Source: Frankia casuarinae (GTDB lineage Bacteria; Actinomycetota; Actinomycetes; Frankiales; Frankiaceae). From it: 64,000 nt of DNA. The stretch lies in NCBI RefSeq assembly GCF_000013345.1, contig NC_007777.1:2418001-2482000 (forward strand). Reading direction: 5' to 3'. The translations under genes were made by a program, and so were the position numbers. The notes beneath the pieces were generated by a model. That model was not told where the DNA came from and did not search any database. It saw only the letters and a program-made list of their open reading frames with translations. Positions 17,762 through 26,186 of this stretch are shown piece after piece. The first letter of the stretch is position 1. Each line of letters starts with the position of its first letter.

Positions 17762-18988
17762 TCATCGATCCGATGAGTGCGCCTCGAGCCCTCGGCCGAG
17801 CACCAGCGCGTCATGTATGGTCAGCGCCAGCCGACGCATCCCGCCCCTGGGGACCAGGATGGATATACGTCGCTCCGAGATAGCGATCCACGGACTGCGG
17901 ATCCCGTGCGTCGAAAGAATCTCGGCCAGCGTTTCGATGACCGCGCCGCACAGGTTCATCCTGGTTCCGACCAGCGATAGCCGCCCCAGATCATCACGCA
18001 GTTCCACAGTGCCGCCGGCCTGGCGTGCGATATGCGCCAGGTCGATCTGCCTGGCCGGGCTGCTGGTGAATCCAAGCGTGCTTCCATGCGTCGAGTCGGC
18101 CAGCGCGAAGAGATCGGCCGGCGCGACTTTCGCCGACGCCATTCGCGCGAGCGCGGCCCAGGAGTCGAGAGGTTCGCCGCGGCCGCGCATCATGACGAGC
18201 GTGGTGTCCTCGTCCTGGGTGACCGCCGCGACGACGCCGTCAGATTCCAGCGGGTTTCCCGGCACGACCTCGACGACCGTGCCTGGATTCGTCCCGAGCG
18301 AGTTCCGGACCTGGACCGGGATTCTCCTCGTGGCGGCCAGGTCCACCGCGCGCGGATGGAGGATGCCAGCGCCGGTGTGCGCCATCTCGTGCATGAGGGG
18401 CGCCGGTACGGTGGGAAGCAGCCGTGCCCGCGGAACCAGCCTCGGGTCGGCGGTGTAGACACCGTCGACGTCGGTGTAGATCTCGCAGGTAGCGCCCAGG
18501 GCCGCTGCCAGCGCGACGGCGGTGGTATCCGAGCCGCCTCGCCCGAGGGTTCGCACGTCGCCGCTGGCGTCGACTCCCTGGAAGCCTGCGACGACGACAA
18601 CCTTGCCCTCCTCGAGACTCGTTCTGAGCCGGTCCGGAGTCACCGAATGGACAGCAGCGGAGCCGAACTCTCCGCTGACCTGTATGCCGGCCTGCCCGCC
18701 GGTCATGGACACCGCGGGCTGGCCGAGCTCCCGCAGGGCGAGCGCCGTGGTCGCCGCCGACACGACCTCGCCGGTCGAGACCAGTTGGTCGGACTCCCGG
18801 CTGCGCCAGTGCCCGCCGAGCGCGCGAGCCTCGCCGAGCAGCTCGTCGGTAGTCCTGCCGCGGGCGGACACTACGACGACGACCTGCTTTCCCGCCGCCG
18901 CAGTGTCGACCACCCGTCGCGCTACGCCGCGAATCTTCTCGATCGTCGCGAGTGAGCTGCCACCGTATTTCTGTACGATAATCGCCAT
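17762..18988 (-). CDS. Aspartokinase dedicated to the biosynthetic cluster
   Basis: The 408-residue protein begins MAIIVQKYGGSSLATIEKIR, the aspartokinase KYGGSS signature. Further on it has VVVVSARGRTTDELL, the ALRELGQPAVSMTGGQAG segment, TLGRGGSDTTAVALAAALGA and CEIYTDVDGVYTADPRLVP. The C-terminal ACT region carries the regulatory sites. Catalysis gives aspartyl phosphate for aspartate semialdehyde, the GriI substrate. ATG 18988 is preferred over the GTG three codons earlier because GGTGGAGAAG lies directly before it. A copy inside the cluster may escape the feedback control of primary metabolism; that is inference. Confidence 0.88.
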   Translation of the reverse strand: MAIIVQKYGGSSLATIEKIRGVARRVVDTAAAGKQVVVVVSARGRTTDELLGEARALGGHWRSRESDQLVSTGEVVSAATTALALRELGQPAVSMTGGQAGIQVSGEFGSAAVHSVTPDRLRTSLEEGKVVVVAGFQGVDASGDVRTLGRGGSDTTAVALAAALGATCEIYTDVDGVYTADPRLVPRARLLPTVPAPLMHEMAHTGAGILHPRAVDLAATRRIPVQVRNSLGTNPGTVVEVVPGNPLESDGVVAAVTQDEDTTLVMMRGRGEPLDSWAALARMASAKVAPADLFALADSTHGSTLGFTSSPARQIDLAHIARQAGGTVELRDDLGRLSLVGTRMNLCGAVIETLAEILSTHGIRSPWIAISERRISILVPRGGMRRLALTIHDALVLGRGLEAHSSDR

Positions 18989-19835
18989 CTTCTCCACCTT
19001 CTGATGCTCGGCGGCCGCACAGGAATCCGGCGTGCTGGAAACAGTTCACCCCGGCGCTATGCGGCGTACATCAGCGGACGGATTTCACCCGTTCTTCGGC
19101 CAGCTGCACGATCTCTTCGCCGATCTTCGTGCGCAGATCCGACTGGAGTGAGCTGAACCCGGGGCAAGCGTTGACCTCCAGGACCATCGCCTGACCGTCG
19201 CTCTCGATGATGTCGACACCGGCCATGCTCAGCTCCATGGCCGCTGCGGCACGAAGCGCGAGGTCCACCATCTCCGGCTTCGGATCGACCATCTCGTTCC
19301 GGAGTCGCTTTACCCGCGGCGTGCAGCAGGCGCAGTACTCCTCGTCGTCCTCGGCGTGGTAGACCCACTTGTGACCGTGGTTCGGCTTCCAGCCGTCATC
19401 GCCGGTGACCTGGTTGAAGGAGACCGACGGTTGGTCCCCGATCGTCGTCACCCGCAGCACCCCGGAATGGGGGAAGTACGGCTGGCAGAGAAGGGTCCCG
19501 TACGTCTTCAGCAGGTCACCGACCTTCAGCCTTCCCTTCTCGTCGTCGCCGTCGAGGAATCGCTCGACATCGTGACCGCCGAAGCCGATCGAGGGCTTGA
19601 CGACGGTCGAGCCCCATTCGGCGCAGGCCGCCTCAAAGTCGGCGATGCTGGAGCAGGACCTGGTGGGCTGGGTCGGCACTCCGACTTGCGTGAGCCGGTG
19701 GATCATCGCGAACTTGCTGACCGACCGGATGTGCGGCGTCGCGGAGTCGAGCATCACCAGGTCGGGCACGCTGGACAGCAGGTAGAGCGCCTCCGCGGTG
19801 CCGCGCCACTGATAACCGAGGTGGGCGCGTGAGAC

Positions 19836-21755
19836 GTACGTATTCGGAAATCCCGTTGGGGCATGATCGTGGGCGGCGTGACCGTGGGGCACTCCGCTGG
19901 GGTCTCGGGGGTCGGGGTCAGCCGGGAGGCTGTTGCCAGGTGGTGAGGTCCTCGGGGCTGGCGGCCCAGGGCAGGAACCGGTCGAGGTCGGCGCCGGTCG
20001 GCGGCTTGCCGCCGGCCCGGCCGCAGGCGTCGAGGTAGTTCTCCAGGTAGGTCAGCAGGTTCAGGTTGTGCATCGCGGCGGTCGCGGTGACCGTGAAGAT
20101 CGTGGCGGCGTGGCGGGCGGTGTCCTCGGTGCGGGAGCCGCCGGCGTTGCGCCGGGTCACGACCGGGCCCCTGATCGCCCTTTCCGCCGGGTTGTTGTCC
20201 ATGCCGATCATGGGGTAGTCGCGGTGGGCGACCAGCCCGTCCCATTCCCGGTCCAGGGTCGCGAGCGCCTTGCGCGCGGGTTCCTGCAGGCCGGGCGAGG
20301 CCGTCTGCTCGCGGCGAACCGTGTCGATCACGGTGATCGCGGTGTCCCAGCCGGCGTACGCGGCGGCGAGCCGCTTCTCGGTGGCCGGCGACGGGGCCGC
20401 GGCGGCGGTGTGCCAGGCGGCGGCGAGCTCGCCGTGCGCGGTGTAGAGCGCGCGGATCCGCTCGACCCACTGGCGGGCCCAGATCCCGAGCTGGGCGGGG
20501 TTCGCGTCGCCGGCCCGCACGAAGTACCGCCGCGCGTGCGCCCAGCAGTACAGGTTGACCAGGCCATCGGCGCGGCGGCCGGCGGAGACGTACACGGTGT
20601 AGAAGTCCGACGACAGCACGAGGCGGCGCGGTCCGCCGTCGGCGTCGTCGGTCAGCTGGCCGCTGTCCGGGTCGAGGCCGACGTGTTCGGCGAGCACCGC
20701 CGTCGAGCGGGTCGCGTCCATCACGAAACAGACGCTGTCCGGCCCCAGGAACACCCACAGCCACCAGCGGGCCGGCCCGCCGCCGCCGGTCGGGGTGAAC
20801 ACCCGCCAGGTCGTCTCGTCGGCGTGCAGGTGCCACGACCCCCGCGACCGCCCGACGATCTGCTCGGCGAGTGGGGCGAGCAGGCCCGCGACCTGGGCGC
20901 ACGCCCCGGTCAGCGTCGCCGGCGAGAGCTGGGCGCCGTGCCGGGCCAACCCGGTGACCAGCGAGTTCTGCGAACGGCCCGCGACATAGCGCTCCACGAT
21001 CAGCATCGCGAGGAACCGGTGCGTGAACAGGCCCTTCCCGATCGCCTTCGACGGTCCCGGCGCGGTCACCGTCAACGACCCGCCACAGCGGCAGCCCCGC
21101 CGATACCGGCGCCGCCTCGACACCCGAACCCGCACCGTCACCAGCCAGTCGAGCTGCTCGACGACATGCTCGCCCCACGGCGTGAACGGCTGCCCACACG
21201 ACAGGCAGCCATAGCCCCCGCCCTCGAAGTCGCAGTCGACCTCGTCGCGGGACAGATGGTCGTAGCTCCGCCGGCCCGAGCGCGCGCCCGGCCCCCGCCG
21301 CCGGCCTGCCGACCCGGCGGCCTCGCCCCGCGCCCCGTCGCCACAACCGTCCCCGCCATCCGGCGAACCCACGGCCGGCGACCCGCCGCACTCCCGTTCC
21401 GACGACCGGCCGAACAGCATCCGCCGCAACGTCGCCAGCTCCGCCTGCAACGCCTCGAGCTGGAGACGCAGCTCCACCACCTCGGCCTCACGCGTCGCCT
21501 CCCGCGCGACCAGCCCGGCGATGTCCGTCAACAGCTCCGCGACCCGGGCCCGCAGCCAGGCGTTCTCCGCCAGCAGCGCCGCGCCCTCGGCAACCTCACC
21601 GCTCGCGGCAGCGCCCGCCCCCGACTCGACAACCGTCACGCACCGCAGCAAACCACCCCGACCGGCAGAACATCACCCACCACGACCATCAGGCCACACC
21701 CAGCCCCGAAGGCCGTCACCCCAAAAGATCAACAACGGGACTTCCGAATACGTAC
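19836..21755 (-). mobile_element. IS66-family element (type B, copy 1) inside the ATP-grasp gene
   Basis: The element is 1920 bp. Its ends are inverted: GTACGTATTCGGAAATCCCG at 19836, and at 21755 the complement begins GTACGTATTCGGAAGTCCCG. A perfect 8-bp direct repeat CGTGAGAC flanks it (19828-19835 and 21756-21763). It carries one intact transposase gene. The clean duplication and undamaged target halves suggest a recent insertion. A second, inverted copy of the same length lies at 26187-28106. Confidence 0.92.
19918..21651 (-). CDS. IS66-family transposase (type B, copy 1)
   Basis: The 577-residue protein has a coiled-coil N-terminus (VVELRLQLEALQAELATLRR), MLFGRSSERE, a zinc-type CLSCGQPF segment and RRRRYRRGCRCGG. 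The DDE residues are in HLHADETTWRVF, LSSDFYTVYVSA and GMDNNPAERAIRGPVV. Its predicted translation is identical to that of the copy at 26291-28024. It is distinct from the type A transposase at 2934-4574. Confidence 0.9.
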   Translation of the reverse strand: MLRCVTVVESGAGAAASGEVAEGAALLAENAWLRARVAELLTDIAGLVAREATREAEVVELRLQLEALQAELATLRRMLFGRSSERECGGSPAVGSPDGGDGCGDGARGEAAGSAGRRRGPGARSGRRSYDHLSRDEVDCDFEGGGYGCLSCGQPFTPWGEHVVEQLDWLVTVRVRVSRRRRYRRGCRCGGSLTVTAPGPSKAIGKGLFTHRFLAMLIVERYVAGRSQNSLVTGLARHGAQLSPATLTGACAQVAGLLAPLAEQIVGRSRGSWHLHADETTWRVFTPTGGGGPARWWLWVFLGPDSVCFVMDATRSTAVLAEHVGLDPDSGQLTDDADGGPRRLVLSSDFYTVYVSAGRRADGLVNLYCWAHARRYFVRAGDANPAQLGIWARQWVERIRALYTAHGELAAAWHTAAAAPSPATEKRLAAAYAGWDTAITVIDTVRREQTASPGLQEPARKALATLDREWDGLVAHRDYPMIGMDNNPAERAIRGPVVTRRNAGGSRTEDTARHAATIFTVTATAAMHNLNLLTYLENYLDACGRAGGKPPTGADLDRFLPWAASPEDLTTWQQPPG

Positions 21756-22106
21756 CGTGAGACGATCACGTCGAAGGTCGACGCCGCCTCGCCGCGGATC
21801 TGAGGCACGCCGCCTCCGGAGACCGCCGCGCAGGTGATGTCGTTGATTCCGAAGAAGACGGAATCATGCCCCCGGTCATGCGCCACCTGGGTGATGATGA
21901 GCGACTCGAGCTCATCTTCATCCTCGCATTCCCACGCCAGGATGCCAATCTTCACCGTGCATCACTTCCTCACTGCCAGAATGGGTTCGAACATTTTCTA
22001 GATCCGTGCGTTCAGCTGGTCAGCGCCTGCGCGGCCGACGGGCGGCCGGCGCTCTCGCGGAATCGGAGCCGACCGGGTGACGTGGCCGGCGGCGCAGCCC
22101 AGGACC

Positions 22107-23426
22107 TCACCAGCGGCGCCCGCGCGTTCTCGCGAGCTGCGTGTCCACGGCGGTGACGGTCCGCGCGAGGCGTCGCACAAGCTCGGCGAGCTCGGCGTCC
22201 TCGATCGTCAGCGACGGCGCGACCAGGAGAGCCTGGGTCCAGTGGTTCACGCCAGCGGGATAGACCACCAGTCCGAACTCGCGCGCCGCCCGACAGATCG
22301 TCGCGGCGAGTGGCGCCCGGGCGTGGGCGCCGGCGGCCTGACGCACCGGCAGCCCAAGCAGGAGGCCACGGCCACGGGGCTGGTCGAGGAAACCGACCTT
22401 CCCGGTGACCTCTTCTTCAAGGCGACGACGCAGCTCCGCCCCGATTCGCTCGGCCCGCTCGGGAAGGCGCTGTTGCTCGGTCACCCGCAGGACGGCGAGC
22501 GCCACGGCCGCAGACAGGGGGTTACCGCTCATTGTGTGCCCCAGAGCGAGGTCGGAGGCCGATCTGCCCGGCAGGACGGACGCGCCGACGAGGACCGCTC
22601 CGATCGGCGTGTAGCCGCCGCTCAGCCCCTTGCCCGTGACGACCAGGTCGGGAGTGACGCCGGAGCGCTGATAGCCGAACCAGTCGCCGGTCCGCCCGAA
22701 GCCGGTCATAACCTCGTCCATCACCAGGAGCGCGCCACTCGCGCTGGTCAGTTCGCGGAGCCGCCGGAGCACGTCGTCACGCAGAACCGCCGCACCTCCC
22801 GCGGCGCCGCTCACCGGTTCCACGAGGACGGCGGCGATCCGCTCCGGCCCGATCCGGCCGAAGGCCTCCTCCCAGGCCGACGTGGCCGGCAGCGGATCTG
22901 CGGCGGGATCGTCGGACGTGACCGGGACCGTCGACACGCCCGTCGAGACCAGCGCGTCCAGGTGCTCGCGTCGCGGTGGGTGGCCCGACACGGACAAGGC
23001 GCCAGCCGTCATGCCGTGGTAACTCGGCTGCTGGGTGAGCACGATGGAACGCTCGGGACTGCCTGCCAGAGCATGGTGGAAAAGGGCTAGGCGCAGGGCA
23101 GTCTCGGTGGCTTCCGAACCGGAGTTCGTGTAGACGACCTCGCGATATCCAGGCCCACCGATCGAGAGAATCTTCTCCGTCAGCGCCAATACGCTTCTGC
23201 TCGTGAACTGGCTTCGGTGCGCGAACGTGACGAGTTCCGCCTGCTCTCGCATCGCGGCCAGAACATCGGTCGATCCGTGCCCAATATTTACACAGATCGT
23301 GCCGGAGCTGCCGTCGATAAATTCACGCCCGTCCTCGTCGTAGATGCGGCTGCCGTGCGCTTTGGCTACCACCGGAAGGTCGCTCGATAGCCGTTGACGC
23401 CCGACGGGCAGGGTCGGTGCTGACAT
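22107..23426 (-). CDS. Class III PLP-dependent aminotransferase (active-site intact)
   Basis: The 439-residue protein starts at ATG 23426 (MSAPTLPVGR). It has all expected class III motifs: YTNSGSEATETALRLAL for PLP phosphate binding, the YHGMTAG loop, LLVMDEVMTGFGRTGDWFGY (Asp237) and DLVVTGKGLSGGYTPIGAVL with the PLP lysine (Lys266). Such enzymes transfer the amino group between an omega-amine or amino acid and a keto acid or aldehyde. It is first in the minus-strand operon and has a degenerate paralogue at 13322-14596. Substrate unknown; it may prepare the amine partner for the ATP-grasp ligases. Confidence 0.82.
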   Translation of the reverse strand: MSAPTLPVGRQRLSSDLPVVAKAHGSRIYDEDGREFIDGSSGTICVNIGHGSTDVLAAMREQAELVTFAHRSQFTSRSVLALTEKILSIGGPGYREVVYTNSGSEATETALRLALFHHALAGSPERSIVLTQQPSYHGMTAGALSVSGHPPRREHLDALVSTGVSTVPVTSDDPAADPLPATSAWEEAFGRIGPERIAAVLVEPVSGAAGGAAVLRDDVLRRLRELTSASGALLVMDEVMTGFGRTGDWFGYQRSGVTPDLVVTGKGLSGGYTPIGAVLVGASVLPGRSASDLALGHTMSGNPLSAAVALAVLRVTEQQRLPERAERIGAELRRRLEEEVTGKVGFLDQPRGRGLLLGLPVRQAAGAHARAPLAATICRAAREFGLVVYPAGVNHWTQALLVAPSLTIEDAELAELVRRLARTVTAVDTQLARTRGRRW

Positions 23427-23753
23427 CGTAACCGCCTTGGCTCCGTGGTCCGTTGCTCTTCGTCCCGGTCGGTCGGCGCCATTGTGTTGCATGCGACTCG
23501 ACGGCCCGAATTGGAACAGTCGGCAGTTTCATGCAGCCATCAGGCTGGCGGTCCGAGGCGACCCAAGATGCCCGTGACCGGCCGATCGCCAATAGCTTCG
23601 TGATAGCGAACCGTGGAGCATCTAGGCAGACACTCAGGCTGACGCAGAGGCGGGCGTGGATCAAGCTATGTGGTGACGGGCACGCCTGAAGCCCGATCAG
23701 CCTCCTTTCCGGGTGTCCTGACCATCACATACGCCTACCATGTTGGAGACGGC
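23427..23753. promoter_or_regulatory. Divergent control region between the aminotransferase operon and the LLM monooxygenase
   Basis: This 327-bp gene-free stretch lies between two outward-facing genes and must hold the promoters for both. An inverted pair TGCATG...CATGCA lies near 23488-23536. No convincing -35/-10 pair was identified by eye. The plus-strand gene has a ribosome site TTGGAGACGGC before ATG 23754. Confidence 0.35.
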
Positions 23754-24944
23754 ATGAAGTTCTCTATCTTCCTGAATCCGCAGGTTCCCGGATCGGGCTA
23801 CCTTTCTGAACAGCACGTCGGGGCGAAGCGACCAATCGGGCGGGACACCGACTCCTACCAGGCAATGCTCCACGAGCTGCGCAGCATCGCGGTACAGGCC
23901 GACCAGACCGGCTTCGACGCTCTGATGCTCAGCGAGCACCATTTTCATTCTGAGGGCCTAGAGCTCTCGGTCAACCCGCTGATGGTGCTGGCCGACCTGG
24001 CCGCGCGAACCGAACGCCTGCTGCTGGCTCCGCTGGGCATGGTGCTTCCGGCGTGGGATCCCGTCCGCGCAGCGGAGGACGTCGCCCTTCTCGACCAGTT
24101 CTGTCGCGGCCGGCTCCGGCTCGGACTGGCCCGGGGTTTCCAGAACCGATGGGTCAACGTCCTCGGCCAACGCTGGGAGGTGACGGACGCCAGCGGCGAC
24201 GGCTCACACACCGACGACCGCAACTTCGAGGTGTTCGGCGAAATCCTGAAGATCATGAAGATGTGCTGGACTCAGGAGACCGTGCGATACCGGAGCGAGA
24301 TTCTGGACGGCTATTCGATCCCGCAGCCCTTTGACGGCATCGCGGACTGGCCGGCCGTGGAATGGACCCGCGCGTACGGCGCTGCGGACGAGATCGACGA
24401 GCAGGGCCGCGTCCGCGCGGTCTCGGTCTGCCCGCGGCCATACCAGGACCCGTACCCGGAGCTGTGGCAGCCGTTCACGATGAGTGACCGGTCGATCGTC
24501 CGGTGCGCGCAGGAGGACATCGTCCCGTGGATCTTCACGCCCTTCCTGAACGAGCATCGGGCGAAGGCTGAGCTTTACCAGTCCGAGTGCGCCAAGTTCG
24601 GTCGGGAGTACAAGCTCGGCGAGCACACCGGCTTCCTGAAGATGATCGGGCTCGCCGACACGACCGAAGAGGCCGCCCGGGTCTTCAATCCCTCGATCCT
24701 GAACGACTTCGCGACCTTCTATGGATCGTTTGGCTTCCAGGACCCGAGCCTGATTCCGGAGGTCGGCCTGTTCGGTGCCCCGGATGACGTCAAGCGAGGC
24801 CTGGAAAAGATCTTCAACAGCACTCCGGACCTGGAGTGGATCGGGCTCTTCATGATCGGCCAGCAGGGCGGCCTGCCGCTCGACCGGGTACTGCGCAGCC
24901 TGGAGCTCTTCGCCGAGGAGATCATTCCCGAGTTCCGCGACTGA
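23754..24944 (+). CDS. LLM-class flavin-dependent monooxygenase
   Basis: The 396-residue luciferase-like protein starts MKFSIFLNPQVPGSG, with GGAG six bases upstream. Family features are the N-terminal beta strand and LMLSEHHFHSEGL, followed by LAARTERLLLAPLGMVLPAW, DPVRAAEDVALLDQFCRGRL and RLGLARGFQNRW. It would use FMNH2 or F420H2 supplied by another enzyme. It faces away from the 3,4-AHBA operon and shares its control region, so it is probably a pathway oxygenase. The target, such as an amine or the aromatic ring, is unknown. Confidence 0.75.
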   Translation: MKFSIFLNPQVPGSGYLSEQHVGAKRPIGRDTDSYQAMLHELRSIAVQADQTGFDALMLSEHHFHSEGLELSVNPLMVLADLAARTERLLLAPLGMVLPAWDPVRAAEDVALLDQFCRGRLRLGLARGFQNRWVNVLGQRWEVTDASGDGSHTDDRNFEVFGEILKIMKMCWTQETVRYRSEILDGYSIPQPFDGIADWPAVEWTRAYGAADEIDEQGRVRAVSVCPRPYQDPYPELWQPFTMSDRSIVRCAQEDIVPWIFTPFLNEHRAKAELYQSECAKFGREYKLGEHTGFLKMIGLADTTEEAARVFNPSILNDFATFYGSFGFQDPSLIPEVGLFGAPDDVKRGLEKIFNSTPDLEWIGLFMIGQQGGLPLDRVLRSLELFAEEIIPEFRD

Positions 24945-25026
24945 CGCGGAGGACTCCCCTGCCGCCCGTGGGCTCGGCACGGACTCAGCGAGCTGGGAGT
25001 CCACGAACGGTCGACCATTCCGCGGT

Positions 25027-25110
25027 GACTATGCGGTCGACCGCTGGGTCGGCACCGTCCGCCGGGAATGCACCGACAGGCTGTTGATCGTCTCCGAACG
25101 GCACCTGACG
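25027..25110 (+). pseudogene. Integrase-core (IS3/IS481-type) transposase scrap
   Basis: About 28 codons read YAVDRWVGTVRRECTDRLLI and VSERHL. This is the conserved AERW(I/V)GT(L/V)RRECTDRLLI...ERHL segment of rve-domain transposases, including the catalytic Glu. Both ends are missing. A related scrap lies at 39561-39885. Confidence 0.55.
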
Positions 25111-25118
25111 TCCCGGAG

Positions 25119-26186
25119 CTACGTCGGGGGGACAGGCGGGTTGACCCGTCCGGCGACGAGGATGATTCGCATTCCGGCGGGCGGGGCGGCGGGTAGAAGC
25201 GCGGCGATGCTGTGGCCGGCCGGCCCGCGCACCCCTGCATCCTCGTCGAGCCCATCCACGACGAGGACGAGCCGCTCACCATAGGCGTCGCAGCGCTCGG
25301 CGGCTCTGGTGAGTAGACCGAGGAAATGGGTGTCCCGGGTGGCGTCTGTCAGCGGCGGTAAGGACACGCCGAGCAGGTCGCAGAGCTGTTCGATGACCAG
25401 GTCGGTGAAGGCGATCCGGTCGTTCTGGCTGGCGTAGCGGGCGGTGATGAAGAACGACACGACCCGCACCCCGGGTAGGGGATGTAGGACCAGCCAGGAC
25501 ATCAACGCCGACTTGCCCGTCCAGGCCGGTGCCCGCCACCAGGCGTAGCCGGCCCCCGGTGCTGGCGCGGTGTAGCGCGTCGGCGATGTGCGGGTCGTGG
25601 GTGCTGATGGTGGTGAGGTAGTCGAGGAGGTCCCGGCGGTTGGAGACGCTTTCGACGTCGATGCGTTCCACGACCCGTGCCCCGACGGGGAAGGTGATGG
25701 TGCTGGGTCGGGTAGTGGCGACGATGATCGTGCCGGGGGGAAGAGCTGGGGGTAGGCCGAGGGGGAGTTCGCTGCCAGGTGGAGGTGGTGCTTCGTCGAG
25801 GCCGTCGACGAGAAGCACCACCGGCTGGTCGGGTTGTGTGGCGTCGCGGGTCTTGGCGGCGTCGCAGAGCCGAAGGTAGAGCCAGCGTGGGGTGTGGGCG
25901 TCCGTGGGGAGGATGCCGTCGGGGGCGGTGTCAAGTTTCCAGGTGGCGATGAGCTGTGCGGCGAGGTTCAGCCGTGCGGTTTCGGGGGTGCGTCCTTCGG
26001 TGAGGCGGGTGAAGTGCGCCGGCCACACCCGGGTAAACGCCAGGTATGCGGCCAGCGCGGACTTTCCCATTCCAGCTTCGGCTTCGACGAGCAGATAGCC
26101 ACCGCGGCGCTGCCGTATACACCGGTCGATGAAGGCGTCGATCTTGCCGATGAGGTCGGAGCGTCCCCGGAATCGGGCGACCGGAT
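25119..26186 (-). pseudogene. Double P-loop NTPase (NACHT/STAND-like), truncated at both ends and frameshifted
   Basis: Reading on the minus strand from the IS66 boundary, the first NTPase domain shows FRGRSDLIGKIDAFIDR, Walker A EAGMGKSAL and Walker B PVVLLVDGLDEA. It ends near HDPHIADALHRAS. The frame then gives RLRLVAGTGL and, after one extra base near 25521, TGKSALMSWLVLHP. The restored GTGLTGKS is a second Walker A, with Walker B LVLVVDGLDED further on. Both NTPases are of the STAND/NACHT type common in bacterial immunity and signalling. The N-terminal effector is cut off by the IS66 element, and the C-terminus ends near 25119. Confidence 0.65.

Larger units (their letters stand above)
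19071..21955 (-). pseudogene. ATP-grasp ligase (RimK-like), split by an IS66 insertion
   Basis: The 5' part (21764-21955, GTG start) encodes MKIGILAWECEDEDELES... up to TFDVIVSR. The 3' part (19071-19835) continues AHLGYQWRGTAEALYLLSSV, KFAMIHRLTQVGVPTQPT, VVKPSIGFGGHDVERF and an IIESDGQAMVLEVNACPGFS metal-binding segment. Removing the IS66 element and one copy of the 8-bp duplication CGTGAGAC joins the two parts in frame with no other damage, giving about 320 residues. The family makes amide bonds through an acyl phosphate. In this strain no full-length product can be made. A hybrid reading frame from the IS end (from 19892) is probably fortuitous. Confidence 0.88.

Noticed and set aside
19836-19892. 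Hybrid start of the ATP-grasp C-terminal half from an ATG inside the IS end
   Set aside because: The reading frame is open by chance (MPHGHAAHDHAPTG...). It lacks the native N-terminal domain, so it was not taken as a real protein start.
19933-21837. Plus-strand frame of 634 codons across the IS66 element
   Set aside because: It is the complement of the transposase gene; its arginine- and proline-rich composition is typical of a shadow frame.
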